Assembly (NCBI RefSeq): GCF_012927325.1
Contig: NZ_JABBGI010000015.1
Span: 1-64,000 of the forward strand
Length of the DNA: 64,000 nucleotides
Direction of reading: 5' to 3'
Source of the DNA: Chryseobacterium antibioticum
Lineage (GTDB): Bacteria; Bacteroidota; Bacteroidia; Flavobacteriales; Weeksellaceae
The first letter of the stretch is position 1. Every line of letters begins with the position of its first letter. The position numbers were made by a program, and so were the translations under genes. Under the pieces are notes generated by a model. That model ran no database searches. It was given only the letters and a program-made list of their open reading frames with translations, and was not told where the DNA came from. Shown here one piece after another: positions 50,726 to 60,152 of this stretch.

Positions 50726-52084
50726 ATGAGTAAAAAACTTTTACTTAAAGACGCACATATAGAAGGTATTCGCTACTTTGAAACTTACCGTAAACAGGGA
50801 GGTTATACTGCAGCTGAAAAAGCCTTGAAAATGACACCTGACGAAATTCTTGAAGAAGTAAAAGCTTCAGGACTTCGTGGACGTGGTGGAGCAGGATTCC
50901 CGACAGGGATGAAATGGAGCTTTCTGGCAAAACCGGAAGGTGTACCAAGACACCTTGTAGTGAATGCTGATGAATCTGAGCCTGGAACTTTTAAAGACAG
51001 GTATCTGATGGAATTCCTTCCTCATTTACTGATTGAAGGAATGCTTATTTCATCTTTTACTTTAGGTTCAAATGTTTCTTATATCTATATCCGTGGAGAA
51101 TACTCATGGATTCCAGATATTTTGGAAGAAGCTATTGAAGAAGCTAAAGCAGCAGGATTTTTAGGTAAAAATATTTTAGGAACCGGTTTCGATTGTGAAA
51201 TTTATGTTCAGAGAGGAGGAGGAGCTTATATCTGTGGTGAAGAAACTGCATTGCTTGAATCCCTTGAAGGTAAAAGAGGAAATCCAAGATTAAAACCGCC
51301 ATTCCCGGCTGTAAAAGGACTTTGGGAAAGACCAACGGTGGTAAACAACGTGGAATCTATCGCAGCCATCGTTCCGATCATTGATATCACTGGAGCTGAA
51401 TACGCTAAAATCGGGGTAGGAAGATCTACAGGAACGAAATTGATTTCGGCTTGTGGAAACATCAACAAACCCGGAGTTTACGAAATTGATATGACCATCA
51501 CTGTTGAAGAATTTATCTATTCTGATGAATACTGCGGTGGTATTGCCAACGGGAAGAAGCTGAAGGCTTGTATTCCTGGAGGAAGCTCCGTTCCGATTGT
51601 TCCCGCCAATTTATTATTGAGAACCGTAAACGGAGAACCTAGATACATGAACTATGAATCATTAGCTGATGGAGGTTTTGCTACCGGAACGATGATGGGT
51701 TCAGGAGGTTTCATTGTTTTAGATGAAGACCAGTGTATCGTGGAACATACAATGACTTTGGCGAGATTTTATCACCACGAAAGTTGTGGGCAGTGTACGC
51801 CTTGCCGTGAAGGAACGGGATGGATGCATAAAATCTTGAAGAAGATAGAAAAAGGAGAAGGAAAAATGGAAGATATCGATCTACTTTGGGATATCCAGAG
51901 AAAAATCGAAGGAAATACCATTTGTCCTCTAGGTGATGCGGCAGCTTGGCCTGTAGCAGCAGCAATTCGTCACTTTAGAGACGAGTTTGAATGGCATGTG
52001 AAAAACCCTGAATTATCTCAGACACAAAATTATGGATTGGCACATTATGCAGATCCTATTCCTGCTGTTGAAAAAAATGCTTAG
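50726..52084 (+). CDS. nuoF: NADH-quinone oxidoreductase subunit F
   Basis: A 452-residue 51-kDa NADH-binding subunit. GLRGRGGAGFPTGMKWSF and RGGGAYICGEETALLESLEG bind FMN and NADH. SCGQCTPCREGTGW with TICPLGDAAAW binds the 4Fe-4S cluster N3. Followed 1 base later by a non-nuo gene. Confidence 0.96.
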   Translation: MSKKLLLKDAHIEGIRYFETYRKQGGYTAAEKALKMTPDEILEEVKASGLRGRGGAGFPTGMKWSFLAKPEGVPRHLVVNADESEPGTFKDRYLMEFLPHLLIEGMLISSFTLGSNVSYIYIRGEYSWIPDILEEAIEEAKAAGFLGKNILGTGFDCEIYVQRGGGAYICGEETALLESLEGKRGNPRLKPPFPAVKGLWERPTVVNNVESIAAIVPIIDITGAEYAKIGVGRSTGTKLISACGNINKPGVYEIDMTITVEEFIYSDEYCGGIANGKKLKACIPGGSSVPIVPANLLLRTVNGEPRYMNYESLADGGFATGTMMGSGGFIVLDEDQCIVEHTMTLARFYHHESCGQCTPCREGTGWMHKILKKIEKGEGKMEDIDLLWDIQRKIEGNTICPLGDAAAWPVAAAIRHFRDEFEWHVKNPELSQTQNYGLAHYADPIPAVEKNA

Positions 52085-52085
52085 A

Positions 52086-53012
52086 ATGAAAAAGTTATTG
52101 GTAGTTGGCTTAATGATGTCGAATTTTTTATTTGCACAGGTAGCTAAAAATAAAAATGATACTTTATCTTATAAAGAGTCTGCTGGTTATATACCTCTTA
52201 AATTTAAGGAGGTTAAAGTAGAAACCACATCTTATAAAGCTGAAAAAAAGGAAAAACCTTTACCATTAAGCAAAAAAGGTCAGGTGTTTGTTTTTTACGG
52301 ATGGAACAGAGGTGCTTTCAGCAATTCTGATATCCATTTCACAGGAAACGGCTACGATTTTCAGTTGAATAATGTACAGGCAAGAGATAAACCTACCAAA
52401 TTTGGAATCGTTTATATTGATCCAAGCTGGTTTACCGTAACGCAGTATAACTTCAGACTGGGATATTTTATAAAAGATAACTTAGCCCTAGTTTTAGGAA
52501 TCGATCATATGAAATATGTGATGAAACAGGACCAGACGGTTGATTTTTCAGGAACAATTTCAGATCCTAAATATGCAGGGATGGTACAGAACGGACAGGT
52601 GAATTTAGCAGATACCCAGTTCCTTACTTTTGAACATACAGACGGACTTAATTATGAAAATTTAGGTCTTGAGAAATACAAAAATCTTATTCATAAAAAA
52701 AATATAGATTTAGTATGGTCTTATGGAGCCGGAATCGGGGTGATGTTTCCTAAAAGTAATATCAAACTTTTTGGAAATGAAAGAAGCGACCGTTTTCACG
52801 TTGCAGGGATGGGAACCGACGTTAGAACCAGCCTTAACATGGTTTTCTGGAAAAACTGGATGATAAGAGCAGAAGCTAAAGCCGGATACATCAATATGTG
52901 GGATATTAAGACTACATTGAATAATAAACCGGATAAAGCGCGTCAGGATTTTGTTTTCGGACAGGTCCTTGCTGGAATCGGGTATACATTTAACACGAAG
53001 AAGTATAATTAG
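52086..53012 (+). CDS. Outer-membrane-like protein inserted in the nuo operon
   Basis: A 308-residue secreted protein. The signal peptide MKKLLVVGLMMSNFLFAQ is followed by a Lys-rich segment and many amphipathic beta strands with aromatic residues (GQVFVFYGWNRGAFSNS, YNFRLGYFIKDNLALVLG, MVFWKNWMIRAEAKAGYINM) to GIGYTFNTKKYN. It is probably an 8- to 12-strand beta-barrel. Function unknown, and no link to complex I is evident. The start at 52086 fits the signal peptide, not the longer ORF that overlaps nuoF. Confidence 0.75.
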   Translation: MKKLLVVGLMMSNFLFAQVAKNKNDTLSYKESAGYIPLKFKEVKVETTSYKAEKKEKPLPLSKKGQVFVFYGWNRGAFSNSDIHFTGNGYDFQLNNVQARDKPTKFGIVYIDPSWFTVTQYNFRLGYFIKDNLALVLGIDHMKYVMKQDQTVDFSGTISDPKYAGMVQNGQVNLADTQFLTFEHTDGLNYENLGLEKYKNLIHKKNIDLVWSYGAGIGVMFPKSNIKLFGNERSDRFHVAGMGTDVRTSLNMVFWKNWMIRAEAKAGYINMWDIKTTLNNKPDKARQDFVFGQVLAGIGYTFNTKKYN

Positions 53013-53014
53013 AA

Positions 53015-54016
53015 GTGAATCAACATATTCAAAATATTGAAATTTCCAATTTCAAATCTATAAAAGATTTGAAAATTGACGGTTGCAAAAAAATAAATAT
53101 TTTTGCAGGAAAGCCTAATGCTGGGAAGAGTAATATTTTGGAGGCTGTAGGTAGTTATCAACTTTTGAAAAATCAAAGTCATAAAAAATCAATTGATTTA
53201 ATTAATACTTTAAAAGATTTTACACGATTTGAAGATTTACAAGATATTTTTTTTGAAAATAATATTTTTGATGAAATTTCAATAGGTATTAATCAAATTG
53301 AATTAAATTTTGATTATCCCGATTTATCTGAAGATGATTTACACGAAATAACCATTAATTCTGCAATAGAAAAAAAAGGTGACGATTTAATAAATCATAT
53401 CAAATATTCTGAACATATTAAATATTATAAATTTAAGTTATCGAGTTATAAAAAAAATAACTATTTAAAATATTTAGACTATCCATATGGTGAAAATATT
53501 GCATCAATAATTTCTCAGTATTCTGAAATAAGAATTTTTGTTAATAAATTTTTAGCACTTAATAATCTTAAATTATTAATTGAAAAGAATTCAAATGAAC
53601 TAAAAATTTTTAAAGAATATGAAGACGGAACTGTATTTACCCTTCCATACAATATGATTGCAGATACACTTCAAAGACTTATTTTCTATAAAACGGCAAT
53701 TATGAGCAATCAAAATTCTGTTTTATTATTTGAAGAGCCAGAAGCACATTGTTTTGAGCCGTATATTTTAGAATTTACTAATGAAGTAAAGTACAATGAA
53801 AACAACAATCAGTTTTTCATGGTCACTCATAGTGATTTTATTATTCAAGAATTTCTGAGAGATGAGGAAAGTAGAAACAATTTGCAAATTTATTTAGTTA
53901 ATAATGTTGATGGAAAGACAGAAGTAAAAAAATTAGATAAAGAAAGTAATGATGATGTCTATGAATACGGGATGAATGTATTTTTTAACTTCGACAGCCT
54001 TTGGGAAAATAATTAA
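53015..54016 (+). CDS. AAA15/OLD-type ATPase
   Basis: A 333-residue SMC-like ATPase. NIEISNFKSIKDLKIDG and GKPNAGKS (Walker A, 32-39) open it. SVLLFEEPEAHCFEP (Walker B, about 234-248) and MVTHSDFIIQEFL (H-switch, about 268) close it. These are the marks of AAA15/OLD-family ATPases, common sensors in anti-phage systems. GTG start, 2 bases after the preceding stop. It is visibly richer in A and T than the flanking nuo genes, which suggests transfer. It is coupled to the TOPRIM-like gene. Confidence 0.85.
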   Translation: MNQHIQNIEISNFKSIKDLKIDGCKKINIFAGKPNAGKSNILEAVGSYQLLKNQSHKKSIDLINTLKDFTRFEDLQDIFFENNIFDEISIGINQIELNFDYPDLSEDDLHEITINSAIEKKGDDLINHIKYSEHIKYYKFKLSSYKKNNYLKYLDYPYGENIASIISQYSEIRIFVNKFLALNNLKLLIEKNSNELKIFKEYEDGTVFTLPYNMIADTLQRLIFYKTAIMSNQNSVLLFEEPEAHCFEPYILEFTNEVKYNENNNQFFMVTHSDFIIQEFLRDEESRNNLQIYLVNNVDGKTEVKKLDKESNDDVYEYGMNVFFNFDSLWENN

Positions 54017-54018
54017 TC

Positions 54019-54561
54019 ATGGAAAGGGTTGTTGCTGTTGAATGTTTTGCAGATAAATATTTTTTTGGAAAGCTATTACAAAATGAAAAACGCATCCGAA
54101 AAGAAAAAAATAAAAATGAGGTTATAAAGGCTTTTGAGAGAGTAAGAGGAGAATTTCTTATCGGCATTGTAGATGAAGACAGAAAAGATTTATTACTTAA
54201 TCCTAATTTAAAAAACTTCGAGAAAATTAAAGACGGAAACAGTTTTAAAATTTATAAGGAGAAAACAAAATATCAGTTTATTTTTGCACTTTGTCCTAAA
54301 GCTTTTGAAGATTGGATTTACCAGTTTTTAAAAGTTCAAAACAAAGTTTTAAGTGAATTTGATTATATTGATTTTGAATCATTCAAGAAAGAAACTAAAA
54401 GTGAACAAATAGATAAGGAAAGTAAGTATAAAAATCTGGTTAAACATATTATTAAAACGTATCCAGATTTTGATAATCATATCAAAGAATTTAAAATTCA
54501 CATTGATTATCTTCTTACCGAAACTTATAATTTTAATTTAGAGAGATTTAAAAATTTATAG
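54019..54561 (+). CDS. TOPRIM-like partner of the AAA15 ATPase
   Basis: A 180-residue protein, 2 bases after the ATPase gene. VVAVECFADKYFFGKLL near the start has the TOPRIM-type Glu (E8), and LIGIVDEDRKD the DxD pair (D52, D54). The rest is charged and helical (CPKAFEDWIYQFLKVQ). TOPRIM proteins cut or nick DNA or RNA, and ATPase-TOPRIM pairs occur in anti-phage systems such as OLD-like, PARIS and Gabija. Exact type unknown; nuclease activity is inferred. AT-rich like its partner. Confidence 0.6.
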   Translation: MERVVAVECFADKYFFGKLLQNEKRIRKEKNKNEVIKAFERVRGEFLIGIVDEDRKDLLLNPNLKNFEKIKDGNSFKIYKEKTKYQFIFALCPKAFEDWIYQFLKVQNKVLSEFDYIDFESFKKETKSEQIDKESKYKNLVKHIIKTYPDFDNHIKEFKIHIDYLLTETYNFNLERFKNL

Positions 54562-54588
54562 AGCTTTATTAAGCGAAAAGCATAGAAT

Positions 54589-55587
54589 ATGAGCGAAGAG
54601 GTTAAAAAATTCAAAATAACTATAGACGGACAGACTACTGAAGTTTTGCCTGGAACTTCTATTTTGGAAGCTGCCAGACAAATCGGTGGAAAATCTGTAC
54701 CTCCTGCAATGTGCTACTACAGCAAATTGGAAACCAGTGGAGGGAGATGTAGAACTTGCTTAGTCGAAGTTTCAAAAGGATCAGAAGCAGATCCTCGCCC
54801 TATGCCAAAGTTAGTTGCTAGTTGCAGAACTAACGTAATGGACGGTATGGAAGTGAAAAACCTTTCGTCTGAAAAAGCTCAGGAAGGAAGAAAAGCTGTT
54901 ACCGAATTCTTATTGGTGAATCATCCGCTGGATTGCCCAGTTTGCGACCAGGCCGGGGAATGTCACCTTCAGGATCTTGGATATGAGCATGGAAACCTTG
55001 AAACCAGAACAGAATTTGAAAGAAATACGTACGAAGCAGACGATCTTGGTCCGAATATCAAGTTGAATATGAACCGTTGTATTCTTTGTGCAAGATGCGT
55101 ACTGACAGCCAATCAGCTGACAGATTCAAGAGAGCACGGAATTCTTTTCAGAGGAGATCACGCTGAAATTTCTACTTATTTAAATAAAGCTTTGGATAAT
55201 GACTTCATCGGAAACATTATTGATGTTTGCCCGGTGGGAGCATTAACAGACAGAACCTCCCGTTTTGCAAGCAGAGTTTGGTTTACAAAACCAATGAATG
55301 CCTCTTGTAAATGCGGAAAATGTTCAGGAAAAGCCGTAGTTTGGATGAAGGGTGATGAAATTGTAAGAGTCACTGCAAGAAAAGACCAGTGGGGTGAAGT
55401 TGAAGAGTTCATCTGCGATACGTGTCGTTTCGAAAGAAAAGAATTGTCCGACTGGAATATTGAAGGTCCTAGACATATCGACAGACATTCAGTGATTTCA
55501 TTGAACCACTACGAAAAACCTAAGGATGAGCTAAGAGTATTAGACAATCCTATGGCGAAAGAAATCAGTGAAAAAGACGAAAAATAA
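54589..55587 (+). CDS. nuoG: NADH-quinone oxidoreductase subunit G, short form
   Basis: A 332-residue subunit. The N-terminal 2Fe-2S site is MCYYSKLETSGGRCRTC, then HPLDCPVCDQAGECHLQD and NRCILCARCV for the 4Fe-4S clusters. A last Cys set (CKCGKC, ICDTC) follows, but the large molybdopterin-like domain of E. coli NuoG (about 900 residues) is absent. This short form seems typical of flavobacteria. 27 bases after the TOPRIM-like gene. Confidence 0.93.
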   Translation: MSEEVKKFKITIDGQTTEVLPGTSILEAARQIGGKSVPPAMCYYSKLETSGGRCRTCLVEVSKGSEADPRPMPKLVASCRTNVMDGMEVKNLSSEKAQEGRKAVTEFLLVNHPLDCPVCDQAGECHLQDLGYEHGNLETRTEFERNTYEADDLGPNIKLNMNRCILCARCVLTANQLTDSREHGILFRGDHAEISTYLNKALDNDFIGNIIDVCPVGALTDRTSRFASRVWFTKPMNASCKCGKCSGKAVVWMKGDEIVRVTARKDQWGEVEEFICDTCRFERKELSDWNIEGPRHIDRHSVISLNHYEKPKDELRVLDNPMAKEISEKDEK

Positions 55588-55669
55588 TTAATAAGATATC
55601 AGATTTCAGACATTAGACAACAGACTTTCTAATTTCTAACCTCCAATATCTAACATCTATAAAAATAAA
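55588..55669. repeat. Low-complexity spacer TCTAAYNTCTAAC
   Basis: The nuoG-nuoH spacer ends in TCTAATTTCTAACCTCCAATATCTAACATCT. The same words occur at 56800-56845 and in the tRNA array (10791-10826, 11757-11803, 12056-12086). Confidence 0.7.
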
Positions 55670-56734
55670 ATGGATTTACTAACATTTAAACTTATACTTG
55701 TACTGGCACTTTTCCTGCTGTCTTTGACGATAGCGGCCTACTCTACCTGGGCAGAAAGAAAAGTGGCCTCAATCATGCAGGATAGAATTGGTCCCAACAG
55801 AGCCGGACCTTTCGGGTTACTGCAGCCTCTGGCCGATGGTGGAAAGTTTTTCTTTAAGGAAGATTTTACCCCTGCCAATGCTGAAAAGTTTCTTTTCGTA
55901 TTGGGACCGGCTTTGGTAATGTTTATTTCATTGATCACAGGAGCGGTTATTCCTTGGGGTAAAACCTTGAATTTCGGTGGAGTTTCTTATGATTTACAGG
56001 TAGCAAATATTGATGTTGGAGTACTTTTCATCATCGGAATGGCTTCCATTGGCGTATACGGAATCATGATCGGAGGTTGGGCTTCGAACAACAAATATTC
56101 ATTATTAGGTGCTATCCGTGCTTCTTCACAGATGATCTCTTACGAATTGGCGATGGGATTAGCATTGCTTTCTATCATTATGATGACGGGAAGTTTGGAT
56201 TTAAAAGAAATTACTGAAAGTCAAACAGGTGGAAAATTATGGGGAGTGATTCCTTGGATTTCCGGGATGAACTGGAATATTTTCTACCAACCTATTGCTT
56301 TCCTTGTATTTTTTGTAGCTGCTTTGGCAGAAACCAACAGACACCCTTTCGATTTACCGGAGTGTGAATCTGAACTGGTAACAGGATACTCTACGGAATA
56401 TTCTTCCATGAAACTAGGATTATATATGTTCGGTGAATACGTGAACATGTTTATCTCTAATGCTTTCATGGTCGTTCTTTTCTTCGGTGGTTACAACTAT
56501 CCTGGAATTGAATGGGTAACTCAACACTGGGGTGAAAACGCTGCAGGAATTTTGAGTATCGTAGCATTCTTAACAAAAACGGTAATCGGAATTCTGATCT
56601 TTATGTGGATCAGATGGACGCTTCCAAGATTTAGATATGACCAATTGATGCACTTAGGATGGAAAACTCTGATCCCAATGGCATTAGTAAACCTATTGAT
56701 TACAGGTGCTGTGATTTTAGCATTTGCCAACTAG
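55670..56734 (+). CDS. nuoH: NADH-quinone oxidoreductase subunit H
   Basis: A 354-residue membrane subunit with about eight TM helices. TWAERKVASIMQDRIGPNRAGPFGLLQPLADGGKFF is cut here to its parts: AERKVASIMQDRIGPNR and LLQPLADGGKFFFKED. NRHPFDLPECESELVTGYS also marks it. It forms the quinone chamber. Confidence 0.96.
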   Translation: MDLLTFKLILVLALFLLSLTIAAYSTWAERKVASIMQDRIGPNRAGPFGLLQPLADGGKFFFKEDFTPANAEKFLFVLGPALVMFISLITGAVIPWGKTLNFGGVSYDLQVANIDVGVLFIIGMASIGVYGIMIGGWASNNKYSLLGAIRASSQMISYELAMGLALLSIIMMTGSLDLKEITESQTGGKLWGVIPWISGMNWNIFYQPIAFLVFFVAALAETNRHPFDLPECESELVTGYSTEYSSMKLGLYMFGEYVNMFISNAFMVVLFFGGYNYPGIEWVTQHWGENAAGILSIVAFLTKTVIGILIFMWIRWTLPRFRYDQLMHLGWKTLIPMALVNLLITGAVILAFAN

Positions 56735-56846
56735 AATAATTTAAAAATGAGATGATGTGATGATGTGATAATATGGTGATGCGGGAAATAAACACCCACT
56801 TCCATCTTCTAACATCTAACGTCTAACATCTAACATCCATAATTAA
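56735..56846. repeat. Low-complexity spacer nuoH-nuoI
   Basis: GATGATGTGATGATGTGATAATATGG, then TCTAACATCTAACGTCTAACATCTAACATCC, a tandem 9-10-base TCTAACATC run. No gene. Confidence 0.75.
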
Positions 56847-57404
56847 ATGAAACTTACAAACAGATCAAAAGTTGTTTCCAATAAAGAAATGACCCTTGCT
56901 GAAAAAATCTACCTTCCTGCTATTTTTACCGGGATGGGGATTACATTTAAGCATGCTGTAAGAACCGTGATAAAAGGTGCTCCGGCAGTATATTCATATC
57001 CGGAAGTACAGAAACCAAGAGCTTCCATCTGGAGAGGTCATCACGTTCTGAAAAGAGACGAAGAAGGCAGAGAAAGATGTACAGCCTGTGGACTTTGTGC
57101 CGTGGCCTGTCCTGCTGAAGCCATTACGATGACTGCCGCAGAAAGAACGAAGGAGGAAAAAGGTCTTTACAGAGAAGAAAAATATGCATCGGTATATGAA
57201 ATCAATATGCTGAGATGTATTTTCTGTGGGATGTGTGAAGAAGCGTGTCCGAAATCGGCCATTTATCTTACAGACAGATTAGTGGATGTAGAAACCAACA
57301 GAGGCTCTTTCATCTATGGAAAAGATAAATTGGTTGAAAAAATAAATGAAAGGATTGATATTACGACAAGACAATCCGAGAAACAAAAAAATGCGGTAAA
57401 ATAA
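56847..57404 (+). CDS. nuoI: NADH-quinone oxidoreductase subunit I
   Basis: A 185-residue ferredoxin-like subunit with two 4Fe-4S sites: CTACGLCAVACPAEA and CIFCGMCEEACPKSA (clusters N6a and N6b). Its stop overlaps the nuoJ start. Confidence 0.96.
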   Translation: MKLTNRSKVVSNKEMTLAEKIYLPAIFTGMGITFKHAVRTVIKGAPAVYSYPEVQKPRASIWRGHHVLKRDEEGRERCTACGLCAVACPAEAITMTAAERTKEEKGLYREEKYASVYEINMLRCIFCGMCEEACPKSAIYLTDRLVDVETNRGSFIYGKDKLVEKINERIDITTRQSEKQKNAVK

Positions 57405-57901
57405 TGGATCAGTTTTTATTTTTCTTGGTAGCGTTTTTAGCAGTAGCTAGTGCAGTGTATTTTGTATTTGCAAGAAATCCTCTCTATGCTATTTTGTCAT
57501 TAATTGTTACGATGTTTTCAATTGCAGGAATGTACATTCTTCTGAATGCACAGTTCCTTGCCATCATTCAGATCATAGTGTATGCGGGAGCCATCATGGT
57601 ATTATTCCTTTATATCCTGATGATGCTTAACCTTAATAAACAAGACGAAAGTAAGAAGAACAATACTTTAAAATTTGTTGGAGTTTTTACAGCCGGTCTT
57701 TTATTAATTGGAGTTTTAGGCGTATTCAGAGGAGTAACCGATAACCACATTGTATTGGAAAATGTAGACAAAGGGGTGGGTCTTACTAAAAATCTGGGCA
57801 GACTTTTGTTTAATCAATATGTTTTACCGTTTGAGCTTGCATCCATCCTAATTTTGGCAGGTATTGTAGGTGCGGTATTAATCGGTAAAAAAGATTTATA
57901 A
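57404..57901 (+). CDS. nuoJ: NADH-quinone oxidoreductase subunit J
   Basis: A 165-residue membrane subunit with five TM segments. FARNPLYAILSLIVTMFSIAG and VYAGAIMVLFLYILMML are the family marks. Overlaps nuoI by one base. Confidence 0.95.
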   Translation: MDQFLFFLVAFLAVASAVYFVFARNPLYAILSLIVTMFSIAGMYILLNAQFLAIIQIIVYAGAIMVLFLYILMMLNLNKQDESKKNNTLKFVGVFTAGLLLIGVLGVFRGVTDNHIVLENVDKGVGLTKNLGRLLFNQYVLPFELASILILAGIVGAVLIGKKDL

Positions 57902-57905
57902 AATT

Positions 57906-58235
57906 ATGGGAGAAGTAAATACATTTATACAAAGCGTCCCTCTTAACTATTTCATCATTCTTTCTTCAGTCTTGTTCTGTCTGGGAGTATTGGGAGTATT
58001 GTTGAGAAAAAACGCTATTGTTATTTTGGGCTGTGTAGAGCTTATGCTAAATTCTGTAAACCTTTTATTGGCTGCTTTTTCAGCATACAAAGGAAATGGA
58101 GACGGGCAGCTTTTAGTTTTCTTCATTATGGTGGTAGCCGCCGCTGAAGTAGCGGTAGGTCTGGCAATTATTGCTATGCTATATAGAAATACCCGTTCTG
58201 TGGATGTAAGTATATTTAATAAATTAAGAGGATAA
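57906..58235 (+). CDS. nuoK: NADH-quinone oxidoreductase subunit K
   Basis: A 109-residue, three-helix subunit. GCVELMLNSVNLLLAAFS holds a proton-channel Glu, and AAAEVAVGLAIIAMLYR the second. Confidence 0.95.
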   Translation: MGEVNTFIQSVPLNYFIILSSVLFCLGVLGVLLRKNAIVILGCVELMLNSVNLLLAAFSAYKGNGDGQLLVFFIMVVAAAEVAVGLAIIAMLYRNTRSVDVSIFNKLRG

Positions 58236-58238
58236 GGA

Positions 58239-60152
58239 ATGGAAAATTTAGTGTATGCAATAGTACTTTTACCACTATTAGGGTTTCTTATTAACGGTTT
58301 ATTCGGGAAAAATCTTCCAAAAATATTCGTAGGCTCCCTGGCTACAGCAATGGTTTTCGGATCTTTCTGTATCGCAGTAAGTCTTTTCATGAAATTTGAT
58401 TCTGAAAGTCAACCTGTCATTGTAAAAGCTTTTGAGTGGTTTACAGTAAACGGGATCCAGATCAACGTAGGATTTCAGATTGATCAGCTTTCATTAATGA
58501 TGGTCATGATCATTACAGGTATCGGTTCTCTGATTCATTTATACTCTATCGGATATATGAGCCACGACAAGGGTTTCTATAAGTTCTTTACTTATCTGAA
58601 TCTTTTCATCTTCTCTATGTTACTTCTGGTAATGGGAAGCAACTACCTGATCCTGTTCATCGGATGGGAAGGTGTAGGTCTTTGTTCTTACCTGCTGATC
58701 GGATTCTGGTATACCAATGAAGAATACGGGAAAGCAGCAAGAAAAGCTTTCATCATGAACAGAATTGGTGACCTTGCCTTATTGATCGGGATCTTCATGA
58801 TCGCTTCTCAGACCAATGCAGTAGATTACCTTACCGTAGCACAGAACGCTTCAAAATTTGAATTAGACGGAACAGTAATTATCTTTATTACCGCCAGTTT
58901 ATTTATCGGTGCTACCGGTAAATCGGCTCAGGTTCCTTTATATACATGGTTACCGGATGCGATGGCCGGTCCTACTCCGGTTTCAGCGTTAATCCACGCG
59001 GCAACGATGGTAACAGCCGGGATCTATTTGGTAGTAAGATCAAACTTCTTATTTACTTTGGCTCCTACGGTTCAGGGAGGAATTTTATTCATAGGATTCT
59101 TAACGGCTGCTTTGGCAGGATTCTATGCACTTCGTCAGAACGACATCAAAAAAGTGTTGGCTTACTCTACCGTTTCTCAGCTTGGATTTATGTTCATTGC
59201 TTTAGGATTGGGAGCGTATACAACAGCGATGTTCCACGTAATGACTCACGCATTCTTTAAGGCATTATTATTCTTAGGGGCAGGTTCTGTGATCCACGCG
59301 ATGAGCAACGAGCAGGATATGCGTTTCATGGGAGGTCTGAAAAAATACATCCCGATTACACACGCTACTTTCCTTATCGGAACACTGGCGATCTCAGGTT
59401 TCCCTCTATTATCAGGGATGATCTCCAAAGACGAAATTTTAGTAGCAGCTTTCGCTAAAAACCCAATGTACTGGGTAATCTTATTTGTTTTAGCGGCAAT
59501 GACTGCCACCTATATGTTCAGACTGTACTACCTGACATTCCACGGAGAGTTCAGAGGTACGGAAGATCAAAAACATCACTTACACGAAAGCCCATCCAGC
59601 ATGACGCTTCCGCTAATCGTTCTGGCAATCCTTTCGGTGCTTGGAGGTTTCATTAACCTTCCTCACTTTATCGGACATGGCCATTATGCTAAATTGATGG
59701 AATGGTTGAAACCTGTTCTTACCGAGCAGAGCTACAAACAAATGGAAGCTACTCTTTCGGGAGTTCCGTTTGGTACTGAAATGATATTATTAGCAGCCAC
59801 AGTGCTGATGTTCTTCTCCGTATGGTTTATTGTAAAAAATACCTACGTGAAGAAGAAAAAGATGGCTCTGGCAGAAGAAAGCTATACCGGATGGGAAAAG
59901 CTTTCTGCTAAAAAACTATATGTAGACGAACTTTACAATGCATTGATTGTAAAAACTGTTGAAGGATTAGGACGCGGAGGAAAGATGTTTGATAAAGGGA
60001 TCTTAGACCGTTTTGTAGACTTTGTAGGCGAAGGCGCTGAAGACAGCGGAAAAGCGATGAAGCGTATACAGAACGGAAATGTAGAGACTTATATTCTTAT
60101 CATGTCTTTAGCAGTGGGAATTATACTGATTGTTAACTTTATATTACAATAA
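58239..60152 (+). CDS. nuoL: NADH-quinone oxidoreductase subunit L
   Basis: A 637-residue antiporter-like proton-pumping subunit. MSHDKGFYKFF, WEGVGLCSYLLIGFW, KSAQVPLYTWLPDAMAGPTP and LIHAATMVTAGIYL are classic. The long C-terminal lateral helix is present. Its stop overlaps the nuoM start by 1 base. Confidence 0.96.
   Translation: MENLVYAIVLLPLLGFLINGLFGKNLPKIFVGSLATAMVFGSFCIAVSLFMKFDSESQPVIVKAFEWFTVNGIQINVGFQIDQLSLMMVMIITGIGSLIHLYSIGYMSHDKGFYKFFTYLNLFIFSMLLLVMGSNYLILFIGWEGVGLCSYLLIGFWYTNEEYGKAARKAFIMNRIGDLALLIGIFMIASQTNAVDYLTVAQNASKFELDGTVIIFITASLFIGATGKSAQVPLYTWLPDAMAGPTPVSALIHAATMVTAGIYLVVRSNFLFTLAPTVQGGILFIGFLTAALAGFYALRQNDIKKVLAYSTVSQLGFMFIALGLGAYTTAMFHVMTHAFFKALLFLGAGSVIHAMSNEQDMRFMGGLKKYIPITHATFLIGTLAISGFPLLSGMISKDEILVAAFAKNPMYWVILFVLAAMTATYMFRLYYLTFHGEFRGTEDQKHHLHESPSSMTLPLIVLAILSVLGGFINLPHFIGHGHYAKLMEWLKPVLTEQSYKQMEATLSGVPFGTEMILLAATVLMFFSVWFIVKNTYVKKKKMALAEESYTGWEKLSAKKLYVDELYNALIVKTVEGLGRGGKMFDKGILDRFVDFVGEGAEDSGKAMKRIQNGNVETYILIMSLAVGIILIVNFILQ

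Noticed and set aside
53015..54561. Naming the ATPase-TOPRIM pair as PARIS (AriAB) or Gabija
   Set aside because: Both proteins are shorter than those systems and no specific domain (DUF4435, UvrD partner) could be confirmed by eye.
54589..55587. nuoG truncated by the upstream cassette insertion
   Set aside because: The start and all N-terminal cluster motifs are intact and the missing part is C-terminal, away from the cassette; short NuoG is likely the normal lineage form.
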